The notes: generated by a model from the letters alone, not told the origin. DNA of 64,000 nucleotides from Pseudoalteromonas sp. P1-9 (GCF_001399975.1 NZ_LKBD01000005.1:1-64000); one strand, 5' to 3'. Positions 1 to 8,004 are shown, numbered from the stretch's first letter. Numbers and translations: made by a program.

Positions 1-74
1 GCCATCTAGGCCATCAGTCCCCTGAAGAGTTTGAGATCCGATATAATTCGGTAAGCTAGGTGTCTAGAATTTCA

Positions 75-102
75 GGGGAAGATCAAAGCACGCTTCCCTT
101 TT
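75..102 (+). terminator. Probable Rho-independent terminator at window start
   Basis: GGGAAG (76-81) pairs with CTTCCC (93-98) across an 11-nt loop and is followed by TTTT. It would end a plus-strand transcript that begins outside the window. Upstream, CCCCTGAA (19-26) can also pair with TTCAGGGG (71-78), so the end of that transcript may be structured. No gene is visible in bases 1-149. Confidence 0.5.
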
Positions 103-149
103 AATTACTATTATTCAATTATTTCAGGCAGTGGAGCGGGCTCTTCATC

Positions 150-542
150 CTATTTGAACGCTAACATATCGCGAATATTCTTTTGTACTGTGATGGCTGA
201 AAACAGCGATAAGGTATACGCCATGGCAAAAAAGCCCTTTTCACTGAGTAACATATCGGCGTTAAACAGGCCAATCGCGAGTAATGCAATAGCAATTGCC
301 AGTGATATCCAACAAATCATTGTGTACGGCTTTGATATAGGTAAACCTTGTTGTTTATCACGTACAACTTTTTGTAACGACACTGCAGCGAATAAACTGT
401 AAAGCAAAATAATTAGGTAATAACCTTTTTCGTTCAACAGTAAGGTTGCATTGTATAAGCCAATTAAATACGCACCCATGCCAATCACTAAACTTGCGAT
501 CGCGCTTAATTTAAATGCGCTGGTTGGTTTTAAATTATCCAT
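150..542 (-). CDS. YiaA/YiaB-like inner membrane protein
   Basis: This 130-residue protein has four predicted membrane helices arranged as two copies of a two-helix unit. Each unit carries the pattern GxYLIGLYNA...LNEKGYY (first copy) or ALLAIGLFNADMLLSEKGFF (second copy). That duplicated pattern is typical of the YiaA/YiaB two-helix domain family of small inner membrane proteins, whose function is unknown. Residues 60-72 form a short charged loop between the halves. The gene stands alone and reads away from the XRE regulator gene on the same strand, about 120 bases downstream of that gene's stop. Family assignment is from motif recognition; a role cannot be given. Confidence 0.75.
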   Translation of the reverse strand: MDNLKPTSAFKLSAIASLVIGMGAYLIGLYNATLLLNEKGYYLIILLYSLFAAVSLQKVVRDKQQGLPISKPYTMICWISLAIAIALLAIGLFNADMLLSEKGFFAMAYTLSLFSAITVQKNIRDMLAFK

Positions 543-663
543 AATATTTTTCCATGCTTGTGAATTAAGTTACACACAAGTATCGGGATAATTACAAATA
601 AGTAAACTTTGCTTTTTAAAGTTGCTTATTTTATGCTTAATGGTATTAATTTATGCTACTAAG

Positions 664-1404
664 TTAGCTTTTTGCGCGTCTAAACTGTTCGAATAACGAC
701 GGCTCCCATGGCCGCATCGCAAACAATATGCCCATGTGTTTGCGTTTATCAAGGGCAAGATCGGCATCTTCAATATTGAGTTGCGCTGCTTCTTTAGTCA
801 GCTGCTCTAGTTTCTTCTTAATGTAATCGATGGAAGTTTGTGAATAACGGCCGCGTAAATAAAAGCGAGATGCATCAATGTTATCGAATTTGTTAGCCAT
901 AAACTTAGTCATGACTTCGTTTTCCATAAAGCGCTCTAATGGTCCATTTTTTTGCCAACGAAAATCTTGTGCGATAAGCGATTTGTAATGATTATTGGGC
1001 AATAGCTGAATAATTTTGAGTTTGTCTAACTTAGCCATCAAACGGATCGCTTCGAATTGATCTATGTCGTATTGCTCAATAATTTCATCAAATTGCCAGC
1101 CATCGCGAATACATACCGCGACAAGTAACAGTTTAGGGTCATCAACCAGCTGTTGTTCTTGTTCTAAGTTTAATTGTGATAATTGGCTTTGCTGTTTCTC
1201 AGTTAATGAAAACAAATCAGTAAGGCTAATATTGAGCAGTTGGCAAATTTGTTCAAGCCGCGTTAGCGAAAAGTTATTACTAGCAAAAACACGCTTTACA
1301 TTTGCTTCACTTAAACCTAGATGCACTGCAACATCGCGGTAGGTGAGTTTGTGTTGTTTAAGCAGTTGTTTAAGCGTTAAGGTGACGCTTTTAATTTGGC
1401 TCAT
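664..1404 (-). CDS. XRE-family transcriptional regulator
   Basis: A helix-turn-helix of the Cro/CI type fills the N-terminus: LKQLLKQHKLTYRDVAVHLG, then LSEANVKRVFASNNFSLTRLEQIC, then the hydrophobic end ISLTDLF. The remaining 180 or so residues are charged, mostly helical and without a recognised ligand domain. The reading frame is open further upstream to 1452. I chose the ATG at 1404 because AAGGA lies 6-7 bases before it and the HTH begins there, whereas the upstream extension is Lys/Ile-rich and has no good ribosome site. The family usually has a DNA-binding head and a variable tail, as here. The regulated genes are unknown; the divergent exported-protein gene at 1534 is a possible target because the two share the 130-base promoter region. 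Confidence 0.8.
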   Translation of the reverse strand: MSQIKSVTLTLKQLLKQHKLTYRDVAVHLGLSEANVKRVFASNNFSLTRLEQICQLLNISLTDLFSLTEKQQSQLSQLNLEQEQQLVDDPKLLLVAVCIRDGWQFDEIIEQYDIDQFEAIRLMAKLDKLKIIQLLPNNHYKSLIAQDFRWQKNGPLERFMENEVMTKFMANKFDNIDASRFYLRGRYSQTSIDYIKKKLEQLTKEAAQLNIEDADLALDKRKHMGILFAMRPWEPSLFEQFRRAKS

Positions 1405-1533
1405 AATCATCCTTGGTATTATTTTTTGATACTTTAAGTCTTTAAATTTCATACTTCAACCATTTTGGTTTACATAAATAATTCTTTCTCCTAATTTAAA
1501 AAGCGTAAACGGAACCACCCAAGAGGAATTAAC

Positions 1534-1875
1534 ATGAAGTTTATTAAATCAATTGTAATCAGTTCAGTACTTTTCGCGGCAATGCCGTATCACGTAAATG
1601 CAGCATCAGATAACTTTAGTGAGGCGAGCAAACACTCATCGCTAGCAACGGTCCATTCAGCAAAAGGCTCAGCACAAGTTGCGAGCGGTGTAGTAGCGAT
1701 ACCTTTAATTGCCGCTGGCAGTGTTGGCATGGTGAGTATGACTGCGGGCGATAAAGCAATGCGCACTGCAAAATCACTTAGCAAAAAACCAGATGCACCG
1801 CTTGAAATTACCGAGGTGACTATCACAGTAGACCGTTCACCTGCACATGCAATGAAGAAAAAGTGCAAGCAGTAA
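1534..1875 (+). CDS. Small exported protein of unknown function
   Basis: The 113-residue product begins with a clear signal peptide (MKFIKSIVISSVLFAAMPYHVNA, cleavage likely after residue 23). The mature part is Ala/Ser-rich, with a hydrophobic Gly/Ala segment at about residues 50-72 that could insert in a membrane. It ends in a basic tail (MKKKCKQ) with one Cys. The start has an AAGAGGAA ribosome site. The DUF2145 gene begins 89 bases downstream in the same direction, so the two may be co-transcribed. I do not recognise the family. Confidence 0.65.
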   Translation: MKFIKSIVISSVLFAAMPYHVNAASDNFSEASKHSSLATVHSAKGSAQVASGVVAIPLIAAGSVGMVSMTAGDKAMRTAKSLSKKPDAPLEITEVTITVDRSPAHAMKKKCKQ

Positions 1876-1964
1876 TTAAGTTATCTGAATTCGGGATAAC
1901 AAATGACTTTCTAGCAGCACCTGTTAGTTATTTCCGGGTTAAATAGTATTAAGGGAGAAACATT

Positions 1965-2771
1965 ATGAAATGGACATATACATTAATTAGTTGCTTGTTG
2001 TTATCGAAGGCTGCCATTGCAGGCAGCCAGCAACAACAAAAGCAAACGTTTCCGGTTGAGGATGTAACCGCGTTTGCTAAACAAGTTGAGCACTATGCAG
2101 CTAAAAAAGGTGCGCGTGCATTTATTATTGCGCGCATGGGGCAAGCGAAAAAAGATTTACCAAAAGGTGTCAATTTCACCCATTCGGCATTAGCGATTTA
2201 TTCTGAAATTGCCCTTGATGACGGCGACACTGCAAAAGGGTATGCTATTTATAACTTGTATCAAGAGCCAAACGATAAAGACAAAAGCAGTTTAGTGACC
2301 GATTATCCTGTGGATTTTTTTTGGGGTGTGCCAGAGCTTACTGCGGGTATTATTATTCCTGACAACGACCTACAATCTCGACTAATTGAAGCCGTTGTTG
2401 ACGGTAATAATGTTACTTTGCACAATAGCAATTACTCACTTATATCAAACCCTTACACAACAAAATATCAAAATTGCAACGAGCATTTATTAGATCTGAT
2501 TAACTCAGCGATTTATCAAACTACAGATAAACAGCAATTAAAAGCGAACACCAAAGCGTATTTTAAGCCGCAGCGTATTAGAGTAAACCGTGCAAAATTG
2601 GCAATGGGAAACTTATTTATAGATGGTGTGTCGACCGATGATCATGGTACGAAAATTTATACCACCACGTTTACGAGCATAGCGAAATACCTGTCATCGT
2701 ATGATTTGGCATCAAATGTCATAACGCTTAGTTACAATCAACCCCCTCGTCAGTTACTTGCGTCTAACTAA
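1965..2771 (+). CDS. Exported DUF2145 family protein
   Basis: A signal peptide (residues 1-19, ending AIAG) precedes a 250-residue domain with hallmarks of DUF2145: KGVNFTHSALAIYSE around residue 70, YAIYNLYQ around 100, and the QNCNEHLLDLIN segment around 175. The conserved H near residue 73 and the Cys in NCNE recall the layout of NlpC/P60-like thiol enzymes, but no catalytic activity is established for this family and I only note the similarity. It starts at ATG 1965 after GGGAGAA. It follows the small exported protein gene on the same strand, and both products should be periplasmic. Length is normal for the family. Confidence 0.75.
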   Translation: MKWTYTLISCLLLSKAAIAGSQQQQKQTFPVEDVTAFAKQVEHYAAKKGARAFIIARMGQAKKDLPKGVNFTHSALAIYSEIALDDGDTAKGYAIYNLYQEPNDKDKSSLVTDYPVDFFWGVPELTAGIIIPDNDLQSRLIEAVVDGNNVTLHNSNYSLISNPYTTKYQNCNEHLLDLINSAIYQTTDKQQLKANTKAYFKPQRIRVNRAKLAMGNLFIDGVSTDDHGTKIYTTTFTSIAKYLSSYDLASNVITLSYNQPPRQLLASN

Positions 2772-2909
2772 GAGTGTTAGTTTTCAAGGTGTAAGGGCTT
2801 TGCCCGTATTTCATATGATGTGTATTAATGGTCAGCATGTGATTAAATCGGACACGTTTAGCGGCGCGCTAGCGGGCTAATTTATTGAGCCTCATTCATT
2901 GTAATCGGG

Positions 2910-2951
2910 GTTTACAGTAGATGACACCGGCACAAGGCATCTACTGTAAAC
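2910..2951. repeat. Perfect 14-bp inverted repeat in intergenic region
   Basis: GTTTACAGTAGATG (2910-2923) and CATCTACTGTAAAC (2938-2951) are exact reverse complements around a 14-nt spacer. Just outside, CGCGCTTAAAC occurs twice as a direct repeat (2951-2961 and 3007-3017). The element lies in the 437-base gap 2772-3208, which holds no credible ORF and ends in a terminator hairpin. It could be the body of a structured RNA or a small repeat element. Confidence 0.6.
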
Positions 2952-3051
2952 GCGCTTAAACATCACTTGTTGAGTAAAGATGTCACCTTATTGCGTATGC
3001 TTGGACGCGCTTAAACTCATTTTGCGAAAAATGCTGTAAGGCTTGGGGCTA

Positions 3052-3087
3052 ACACCCAAACGGCGCGTCGTTGTTTGGGTGTTTTTT
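3052..3087 (+). terminator. Rho-independent terminator
   Basis: ACACCCAAAC (3052-3061) and GTTTGGGTGT (3073-3082) make a perfect 10-bp stem with an 11-nt loop, followed by a run of T. It lies nearly 300 bases after the DUF2145 stop. It therefore ends either a long 3' untranslated region or a separate small RNA that includes the inverted repeat at 2910-2951. Confidence 0.8.
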
Positions 3088-3208
3088 ATGGTTGTAATAC
3101 ATCGTAAGCGATTTAAATTGGTGTTTTTTGCAATCTTTAAAACGTTGCTGGGTGTTTTGATGTTAGGATGACGTCAATATTAATGCTGTAAATCAAGGAC
3201 GAGACTCG

Positions 3209-3601
3209 GTGTCATCAGTTCAAATTTCTCGTTATATCGTGAGTTTTAGTTGGTTGTATCACGGAATTTTTCCAAAACTAGTGCATATTGCGCCACTTGA
3301 AAAATTAATGACGGCGAGTATCGGGTTTTCTGATGAAGCCTCTTACTTCATCACGAAAGCTGCAGGGGTCGGGGAAGTGTTGTTCGGTCTGCTTATTTTT
3401 GTTTTTTATCGTTCAAAACTGCTTTTATTTTTCAATATCTTAGCGTTATGTGGTTTATTGCTGTTTGTTGTGATTTTGCAACCGGCGTTACTGATTGAAG
3501 CATTTAATCCAGTTACAACGAATATTGCGATAATTGGTTTAAGCCTCATTTTACTGGCAGACTTAAACCAATCCAAAAACGGTGATAACGCCAAAGTGTA
3601 A
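3209..3601 (+). CDS. DoxX-like membrane protein
   Basis: The 130-residue protein has four predicted membrane helices. The opening pattern ISRYIVSFSWLYHGIFPKLV and the helix pair around AAGVGEVLFGLLIF fit the DoxX-like family (the DoxX_3 type of Pfam). These are small inner membrane proteins related to the quinol-linked DoxX/DoxD group, with no defined reaction in most members. The start codon is GTG, preceded by CAAGGAC. The gene converges on glrR, whose stop is only 26 bases away on the other strand; no hairpin separates them. Confidence 0.7.
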   Translation: MSSVQISRYIVSFSWLYHGIFPKLVHIAPLEKLMTASIGFSDEASYFITKAAGVGEVLFGLLIFVFYRSKLLLFFNILALCGLLLFVVILQPALLIEAFNPVTTNIAIIGLSLILLADLNQSKNGDNAKV

Positions 3602-3627
3602 TGGAAAGCTATGACGCTACTGTATGA

Positions 3628-4962
3628 TCACTCGTTGCTGATTTCGTGTTTTTTCATTAATTTGTAAAAGTCTGAGCGGTTTCGTTGTGCCAGTTTTGCA
3701 GCTTCTGACACATTGCCACCAGACAGTGCTAACACCTTTTGAATATAGTCATATTCAAACTGACGTTTGGCTTCATTTAAACCAACAAAGGCGTTATGCG
3801 TTTCGTCTGAATCAGGCAATGCGTTTGCAACAACATCTTCGGTAATAATATTTCCAGCGCTAATTGCAATACAGTGTTCAACGATATTGTGTAGTTGACG
3901 CACATTACCCGGCCAATCGTAACTTAGCATGCGCGTGATACTTTGTGGATTAAACTGTTTGGCATCGTCGGTGAGTTTGGCTAAAAATCGCGTGGCGAGC
4001 AGGGGTATATCATCTAAGCGTTCTTTTAAGCTCGGTAAGGTAATTGAAACCACATTTAAGCGATAATACAAGTCTTCACGGAATTGATTATCTTTGACCG
4101 CTTGCACGATATTTTTATGGCTTGCTGAGACTACACGAATATCGACTTCTTGTTCAACTTGGCTACCAACTGGACGAACTTTTTTCTCTTGTAACACCCG
4201 TAATAATTTGACTTGCAAATCAAGCGGCATATCGCCAATTTCATCTAAAAATAAGGTACCGCCATTGGCCGCTTGCACTAGGCCTTCTTTATCGCTTACT
4301 GCGCCTGTGAAGGCTCCTTTTTTATGACCAAATAACTCTGATTCAAGCAAGTGACCTGGCATTGCACCACAGTTAATAGCAATAAAAGGGCCGTTGGCTT
4401 GATTACTGGCTAAGTGAATGGCTTTTGCTGCGACTTCTTTACCGCTACCGCTTTGACCTTGAATAAGGATATTGACCTTACTGTTTGCCAGCGCTTTTAT
4501 TTGCTGCACTAATTGGTGCATTTTTTCACTTTGGTAAATGAGGCCATGAAAGTTATCTGGCTCAACGCTGCTGTTTTGGCTTACTTTACCGGCAAGCGTT
4601 TTTTCAATCACATCAAGCATTTGTTGGCTATCGATAGGTTTTGTTAAAAAGCTAACAAACCCTTGGTGCATAGCATCTACCGCATCGGGAATAGAGCCAT
4701 GCGCCGTCATCATAATCACTGGCATGCCAGTGTAAAATTTTTTGATTTCTTGATTAAGAGCAAAGCCATCCATATTCGCCATTTTAAAATCGGTGATCAC
4801 TAAATCAATGGCGGTTTGCTTTAACAGGGCAAGTGCTTGATTACCATTCTCAGCCACAGTGACATTATATCCGTTGCCTTCAAGGCGAATCGCAAGCAGT
4901 TCTGCAAGCGCAGTGTCATCGTCAACCAGTAATAAATTGGCAGCGCTAGCCAAATGTTTCAT
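3628..4962 (-). CDS. glrR: Sigma-54-dependent response regulator GlrR (QseF)
   Basis: GlrR is the DNA-binding partner of the GlrK sensor kinase and activates sigma-54 promoters, glmY in E. coli. The N-terminal receiver (residues 8-120) has the acidic pocket DDD near 14 and phospho-acceptor D58 in VITDFKM. An AAA+ domain follows (about 140-370) with Walker A GQSGSGKE, the sigma-54 contact loop GAFTGA and the Walker B region GGTLFLDEIGDM. A Fis-type HTH (EAAKLAQRNRSDFYKLM) ends the protein. At 444 residues it matches the family. It is the last gene of the glrK-qseG-glrR operon, the same order as in enterobacteria. Its candidate targets are the dyads at 6918-7000. Confidence 0.92.
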   Translation of the reverse strand: MKHLASAANLLLVDDDTALAELLAIRLEGNGYNVTVAENGNQALALLKQTAIDLVITDFKMANMDGFALNQEIKKFYTGMPVIMMTAHGSIPDAVDAMHQGFVSFLTKPIDSQQMLDVIEKTLAGKVSQNSSVEPDNFHGLIYQSEKMHQLVQQIKALANSKVNILIQGQSGSGKEVAAKAIHLASNQANGPFIAINCGAMPGHLLESELFGHKKGAFTGAVSDKEGLVQAANGGTLFLDEIGDMPLDLQVKLLRVLQEKKVRPVGSQVEQEVDIRVVSASHKNIVQAVKDNQFREDLYYRLNVVSITLPSLKERLDDIPLLATRFLAKLTDDAKQFNPQSITRMLSYDWPGNVRQLHNIVEHCIAISAGNIITEDVVANALPDSDETHNAFVGLNEAKRQFEYDYIQKVLALSGGNVSEAAKLAQRNRSDFYKLMKKHEISNE

Positions 4963-4971
4963 AGGTGTCCT

Positions 4972-5496
4972 TTATTGTGTTCTGTTTTCTGAAAGAGAGG
5001 TTTCAAGGCGTTGTTTTTCAATGTCGACTAGCTTTTGTTTAAGTTCAATTAATTGCCTTTGCAGCTCGAGCAATTGTTGCTCGTGTTTTTGAGCTTTTGA
5101 ATCTGAATAAAAGTTAGTGATCTTTTGTTTTCGTAAGTTTTCCGTATGCCAAGTTAACGAATCAAACCAAACCATGTAATCATTTGGCCATAACGCGTTG
5201 CCTTTAATGTCCTCAATCAGTTTTAACTGTTTGTTGGTAGAGGTTGTTGTACAGTAATCACCAATAAATGTTTGTAACGCCTCATTTTCAAGAGTTTGGC
5301 GGATTGGCGCATGAGTACAATTTGCAAGCAATGCGCTTATTACCGCGGTAATCGGTTGGTGCGTTTGTTCTGCCACTTTATTTGTATTTGTTGTCGACTG
5401 AGTGTGTTCGTTGTTATTTTGCACAGGTGGTGTACTGGTACACGCGACAATAAACAGTGCAGCACTTAAATGTGTAAAGAGTTTAAATATCTTCAT
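4972..5496 (-). CDS. qseG: QseG/GlrX-like lipoprotein between glrK and glrR
   Basis: The reading frame is open to 5577, but the start at 5496 is right: it gives a lipoprotein signal (MKIFKLFTHLSAALFIVAC, lipobox IVAC with Cys about residue 19), and its ATG overlaps the glrK stop as ATGA. The mature protein has a central domain with paired Cys (ALLANCTHAP, GDYCTTT) and a C-terminal coiled coil (EQQLLELQRQLIELKQKLVD). In enterobacteria QseG sits in the outer membrane and interacts with QseE/GlrK; the same position in this operon supports a similar role as signal partner. Sequence is poorly conserved in this family, so the call rests mainly on context, lipobox and coiled coil. Confidence 0.75.
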   Translation of the reverse strand: MKIFKLFTHLSAALFIVACTSTPPVQNNNEHTQSTTNTNKVAEQTHQPITAVISALLANCTHAPIRQTLENEALQTFIGDYCTTTSTNKQLKLIEDIKGNALWPNDYMVWFDSLTWHTENLRKQKITNFYSDSKAQKHEQQLLELQRQLIELKQKLVDIEKQRLETSLSENRTQ

Positions 5497-6845
5497 TGGC
5501 TTGGGAATGTAATTAGTATGTTTGCACCTGAGTCTGTTTCTTGCCATGTGATATCGCCTTTTAATTGATTGACGCATTCTGACACAATGGCAAGCCCTAA
5601 CCCAGAACCTTGCTTGTTTTTATTGTGTTCGCTTTGGTAAAAAGGCTGAAAAAGTAAGTGTGCTTCTTCTTGATTAATGCCTGGTCCGTCGTCCGCCACG
5701 TTGAGTTCAATGGTATTATGATTTTGTCTAATGTAAATATCTACTGTGCTCGTTGCATGATTTAGCGCATTGCTGACTAGTTGCGTAAGGATCAATTTAC
5801 ACGGTAAGTGCGGTACCTTATTTGTAGCGCTAATGTGCCAACATATAGCGATGTCTTTATTCGCAATAGTATCACTTAAGTGACGGTTAATTTCTTCTTC
5901 TAGTGTGTTGAAAGAGGTAACCTGTTGTAATCCGTCTGGGTGGCTTGCTGCACTGTAATTAAGTAAATCATCAATCATGCGCGCAAGCTTCTCTACCGAT
6001 TGCTGCATTATGGTTAAAATTCTACCTTGTTTATCACTTACCTCGCCAAGTAACCCGCTGTTTAATAAGCTGCTGCCTTCATTAATTGAGGCTAGCGGTG
6101 TTTTTAGTTCGTGAGTGACATGGCGTAAAAAGGTTTCCTTTTGTTGTTGCACGCGTTTTAGTGCCAAGCGAAGCCAGTCTAGTCGTCTGCCAAGTTGTTG
6201 CAGCTCATGGCTACCTGATAATTTTATCGGTTGATCTAACTGCCCCTTACCTACATCAGATAATACGGTTTCAACCTGATTGAGTTGACGACAAATGCGA
6301 AAGATTAAAAACGAACTAATAATCACTAATATCGGCAGTAACACAATCAGGCCAACAACAAACTCGGTTTGTAACGACTTAAACTGTTCAATTTTATTTG
6401 CGAGACGGTTATCAAGTGTGTCATCAAAGTTGGCATCAAGTTGTTTAAGTTGCGCCACCAGTTGCGCAAATTCATCAGCGCTTTTTGGGTCCAATAATGT
6501 CGCTTGTTGCAATTTAGCAACAAAATCACTTTTCGCGAGTTTTAATTTGAGTATTTCGATGCGATTTTGCGTGGTTTGCCACTTTTGTTCGATACTAATT
6601 TGTAATTGTTCACTCTTTAAAAGTTGGTTGTTCTTGAGCGCCTTTTCAATGCCATTTACGTCTGCTTTAATATAATTGTATTCGAGTATAAGCTCCTGAT
6701 TTTCATCATAGATTCGAAGTGTCTCTTGCTGATGTTTTGAGATGCTAGTGGCATACCACAGTGTAAGCAATACGATCGGAAGCACGCCCACTAACATGGC
6801 AACTAACGCTTGTTTTTGTAACGACTGAGAAAAAAATTGTTTCAC
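5493..6845 (-). CDS. glrK: Sensor histidine kinase GlrK (QseE)
   Basis: This membrane kinase senses an envelope signal and phosphorylates GlrR. A first membrane helix (QALVAMLVGVLPIVLLTLWY) and a second (FVVGLIVLLPILVIISSFLI) bracket a helical periplasmic region of about 140 residues. HAMP follows, then HisKA with the phospho-acceptor His in FLRHVTHELKTPLAS, and HATPase_c with N (LVSNALNHA), G1 (VADDGPGI) and G2 (GSGLGLAI) boxes. The frame is open to a TTG at 6863; I prefer the GTG at 6845, which has AAAGG at the right spacing. It is first gene of the operon and overlaps qseG by 4 bases. Confidence 0.9.
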   Translation of the reverse strand: MKQFFSQSLQKQALVAMLVGVLPIVLLTLWYATSISKHQQETLRIYDENQELILEYNYIKADVNGIEKALKNNQLLKSEQLQISIEQKWQTTQNRIEILKLKLAKSDFVAKLQQATLLDPKSADEFAQLVAQLKQLDANFDDTLDNRLANKIEQFKSLQTEFVVGLIVLLPILVIISSFLIFRICRQLNQVETVLSDVGKGQLDQPIKLSGSHELQQLGRRLDWLRLALKRVQQQKETFLRHVTHELKTPLASINEGSSLLNSGLLGEVSDKQGRILTIMQQSVEKLARMIDDLLNYSAASHPDGLQQVTSFNTLEEEINRHLSDTIANKDIAICWHISATNKVPHLPCKLILTQLVSNALNHATSTVDIYIRQNHNTIELNVADDGPGINQEEAHLLFQPFYQSEHNKNKQGSGLGLAIVSECVNQLKGDITWQETDSGANILITFPSQ

Positions 6846-6917
6846 TAAAAAAAACCTTTGCAAATACAGGCTGAACCGAACAGCTTTTGCTCGATTAAAA
6901 GTAGAAATTAAATTAGT

Positions 6918-6935
6918 TGTTGCAAAATTGCGACA
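6918..6935. promoter_or_regulatory. Candidate GlrR binding site 1
   Basis: TGTTGC-N6-GCGACA is an 18-bp dyad. Known GlrR sites in E. coli follow TGTC-N10-GACA, which has the same total length and outer bases. It lies in the 350-base gap between glrK and the EF-hand genes, 65 bp upstream of an almost identical dyad. Assignment to GlrR is inference. Confidence 0.5.
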
Positions 6936-6982
6936 ATATAACTGTTTGTTTTATAGAGATAAAAATATGTTTCTCGTTTTGT

Positions 6983-7000
6983 TGTTGCAATTTAGCAACA
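6983..7000. promoter_or_regulatory. Candidate GlrR binding site 2
   Basis: TGTTGC-AATTTA-GCAACA is a perfect dyad apart from its centre and shares the half-sites of the dyad at 6918. It is centred about 110 bp before the predicted start of transcription from the sigma-54-like promoter at 7074-7090, a normal enhancer distance. Confidence 0.5.
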
Positions 7001-7073
7001 AATAAACTGCTGATTTTCGAGCGAAATGACTCGGAAATATCCTATCTGCTTGTTTTATATGCTTTTTTAAAAG

Positions 7074-7090
7074 TTGGCATCATGTTTGTA
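7074..7090 (+). promoter_or_regulatory. Candidate sigma-54 promoter
   Basis: TTGGCATCATGTTTGTA has the -24 element TTGGCA, and TTTGT at the -12 position, with ten bases between GG (7076-7077) and the next conserved G (7088). The consensus is TTGGCAC-N4-TTGCA; the C of the -12 GC is T here. It points toward the first EF-hand gene, whose start is about 105 bases downstream. Confidence 0.45.
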
Positions 7091-7195
7091 ATAGTCTTAG
7101 CGACAATGCGAAAGCATAGAACGGGACTAGCTTAACAAATGTATTTTGCGTTAAGCAAAAATTTAACAGACATCCAATTATAGGGAGAAATACCC

Positions 7196-7417
7196 ATGAA
7201 GATTAGAGCAATTGCATATTTAACAGCAGTACTTGGTGTAGCAGCATTTAATACACAAGCAAACACATTATTTGATGAGCTTGACCTTAACAAAGATGGC
7301 TTCATTTCTGAAGTTGAAGCAGGTGCAAACAGCAAAGTAGCTGAAGTATTTGAAGAATTAGACACAAACGAAGATGCGCAAATCAGCAAAGACGAATTTG
7401 CGGCATTTGAAGGCTAA
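7196..7417 (+). CDS. Small exported EF-hand protein 1
   Basis: A signal peptide of about 22 residues (MKIRAIAYLTAVLGVAAFNTQA) leads a 51-residue mature protein made of two EF-hands. The first loop is DLNKDGFISEVE, with all usual calcium ligands (positions 1, 3, 5, 7, 9, 12). The second, DTNEDAQISKDE, has Ala for the conserved Gly at position 6. GGGAGAA precedes the start. It is first of four such genes in tandem and the nearest to the GlrR-like sites and sigma-54-like promoter. Periplasmic calcium binding or sensing is the expected role; no partner is known. Its signal peptide differs from the next two copies. Confidence 0.8.
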   Translation: MKIRAIAYLTAVLGVAAFNTQANTLFDELDLNKDGFISEVEAGANSKVAEVFEELDTNEDAQISKDEFAAFEG

Positions 7418-7441
7418 CAAACGCCTTACCACTTAATAATA

Positions 7442-7462
7442 GGGAAGTGCGCTACTTTCCAA
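7442..7462 (+). repeat. 21-nt intergenic direct repeat, copy 1
   Basis: GGGAAGTGCGCTACTTTCCAA occurs identically here and at 7727-7747, each time just after an EF-hand gene and before the next. GGAAGT and ACTTTCC can pair as a short imperfect hairpin. The pair marks the unit of tandem duplication and might process or stabilise the mRNA. Confidence 0.7.
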
Positions 7463-7503
7463 TCAGTTTAGATATTCAAAGTTAAAATGAAAGGAAGTTC
7501 CAA

Positions 7504-7716
7504 ATGAAAAAATTAGTAATGTCAGTATTTGTTATCGCAAGTTCATTCTCAGCAGTTGCAGCAGACGATTTTGCAACACTTGATAGTGATAGCAATGGTG
7601 CAATCAGCCAGCAGGAAGCGGCACAAAATGAAGCACTTTCAGAGCAATTTAAAACACTGGATGTTGATGGTAACGGCGAGCTAAGCAAAGACGAGTTTGT
7701 AGCATTTAAAGGCTAA
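7504..7716 (+). CDS. Small exported EF-hand protein 2
   Basis: The 70-residue product has a signal peptide (MKKLVMSVFVIASSFSAVAA) and two canonical EF-hand loops, DSDSNGAISQQE and DVDGNGELSKDE. The start follows GAAAGGAAG. The first 80 or so bases are almost the same as those of the gene at 7789 (two differences), so the pair arose by recent duplication or is kept alike by gene conversion. The loops themselves have diverged more. It probably binds calcium in the periplasm; the function of the group is unknown. Confidence 0.8.
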   Translation: MKKLVMSVFVIASSFSAVAADDFATLDSDSNGAISQQEAAQNEALSEQFKTLDVDGNGELSKDEFVAFKG

Positions 7717-7726
7717 TCCGTACCAG

Positions 7727-7747
7727 GGGAAGTGCGCTACTTTCCAA
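7727..7747 (+). repeat. 21-nt intergenic direct repeat, copy 2
   Basis: Exact copy of the repeat at 7442-7462, again between two EF-hand genes. The reading frame of the next gene is open through this repeat, but the real start at 7789 lies after it. Confidence 0.7.
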
Positions 7748-7788
7748 CGTTAAGTAAAAAAACCAAAGTAAAGATGAAGGAATTTAAA

Positions 7789-8004
7789 ATGAAAAAATTA
7801 GTAATGTCAGTATTTGTTATCGCAAGTTCATTCTCAGTAGTTGCAGCAGACGATTTCGCAACACTTGATACAGATGGTAACGGCTCTATCAGCAAAGACG
7901 AAGCAATGCAAAACGTATCGCTAGTTCACCAATTTGCTGACTTAGATGTAGACAACAGTGGCGAGTTAAGCAAAGAGGAATTTTCGAAGTTTAAAGCGTC
8001 ATAA
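7789..8004 (+). CDS. Small exported EF-hand protein 3
   Basis: The frame opens at 7732, but the ATG at 7789 gives a signal peptide that matches protein 2 (MKKLVMSVFVIASSFSVVAA) and has GAAGGAA at the right distance. The mature part of about 50 residues carries loops DTDGNGSISKDE and DVDNSGELSKEE, both with complete calcium ligands. A strong terminator follows at 8035-8092. Role as for the other copies: likely periplasmic calcium binding, otherwise unknown. Confidence 0.8.
   Translation: MKKLVMSVFVIASSFSVVAADDFATLDTDGNGSISKDEAMQNVSLVHQFADLDVDNSGELSKEEFSKFKAS

Noticed and set aside
154..402. 82-codon plus-strand frame opposite the YiaA/B-like gene
   Set aside because: Antisense shadow of a well-supported membrane protein gene.
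2910..3088. Integron attC-like site
   Set aside because: The inverted repeat lacks the paired R/L core boxes (GTTRRRY/RYYYAAC) and no integrase or cassette array is present.
6917..7135. 72-codon plus-strand frame between glrK and the EF-hand genes
   Set aside because: It overlaps both dyads and the sigma-54-like promoter, has no ribosome site and has a low-complexity Cys/Phe-rich composition. Read as regulatory DNA.
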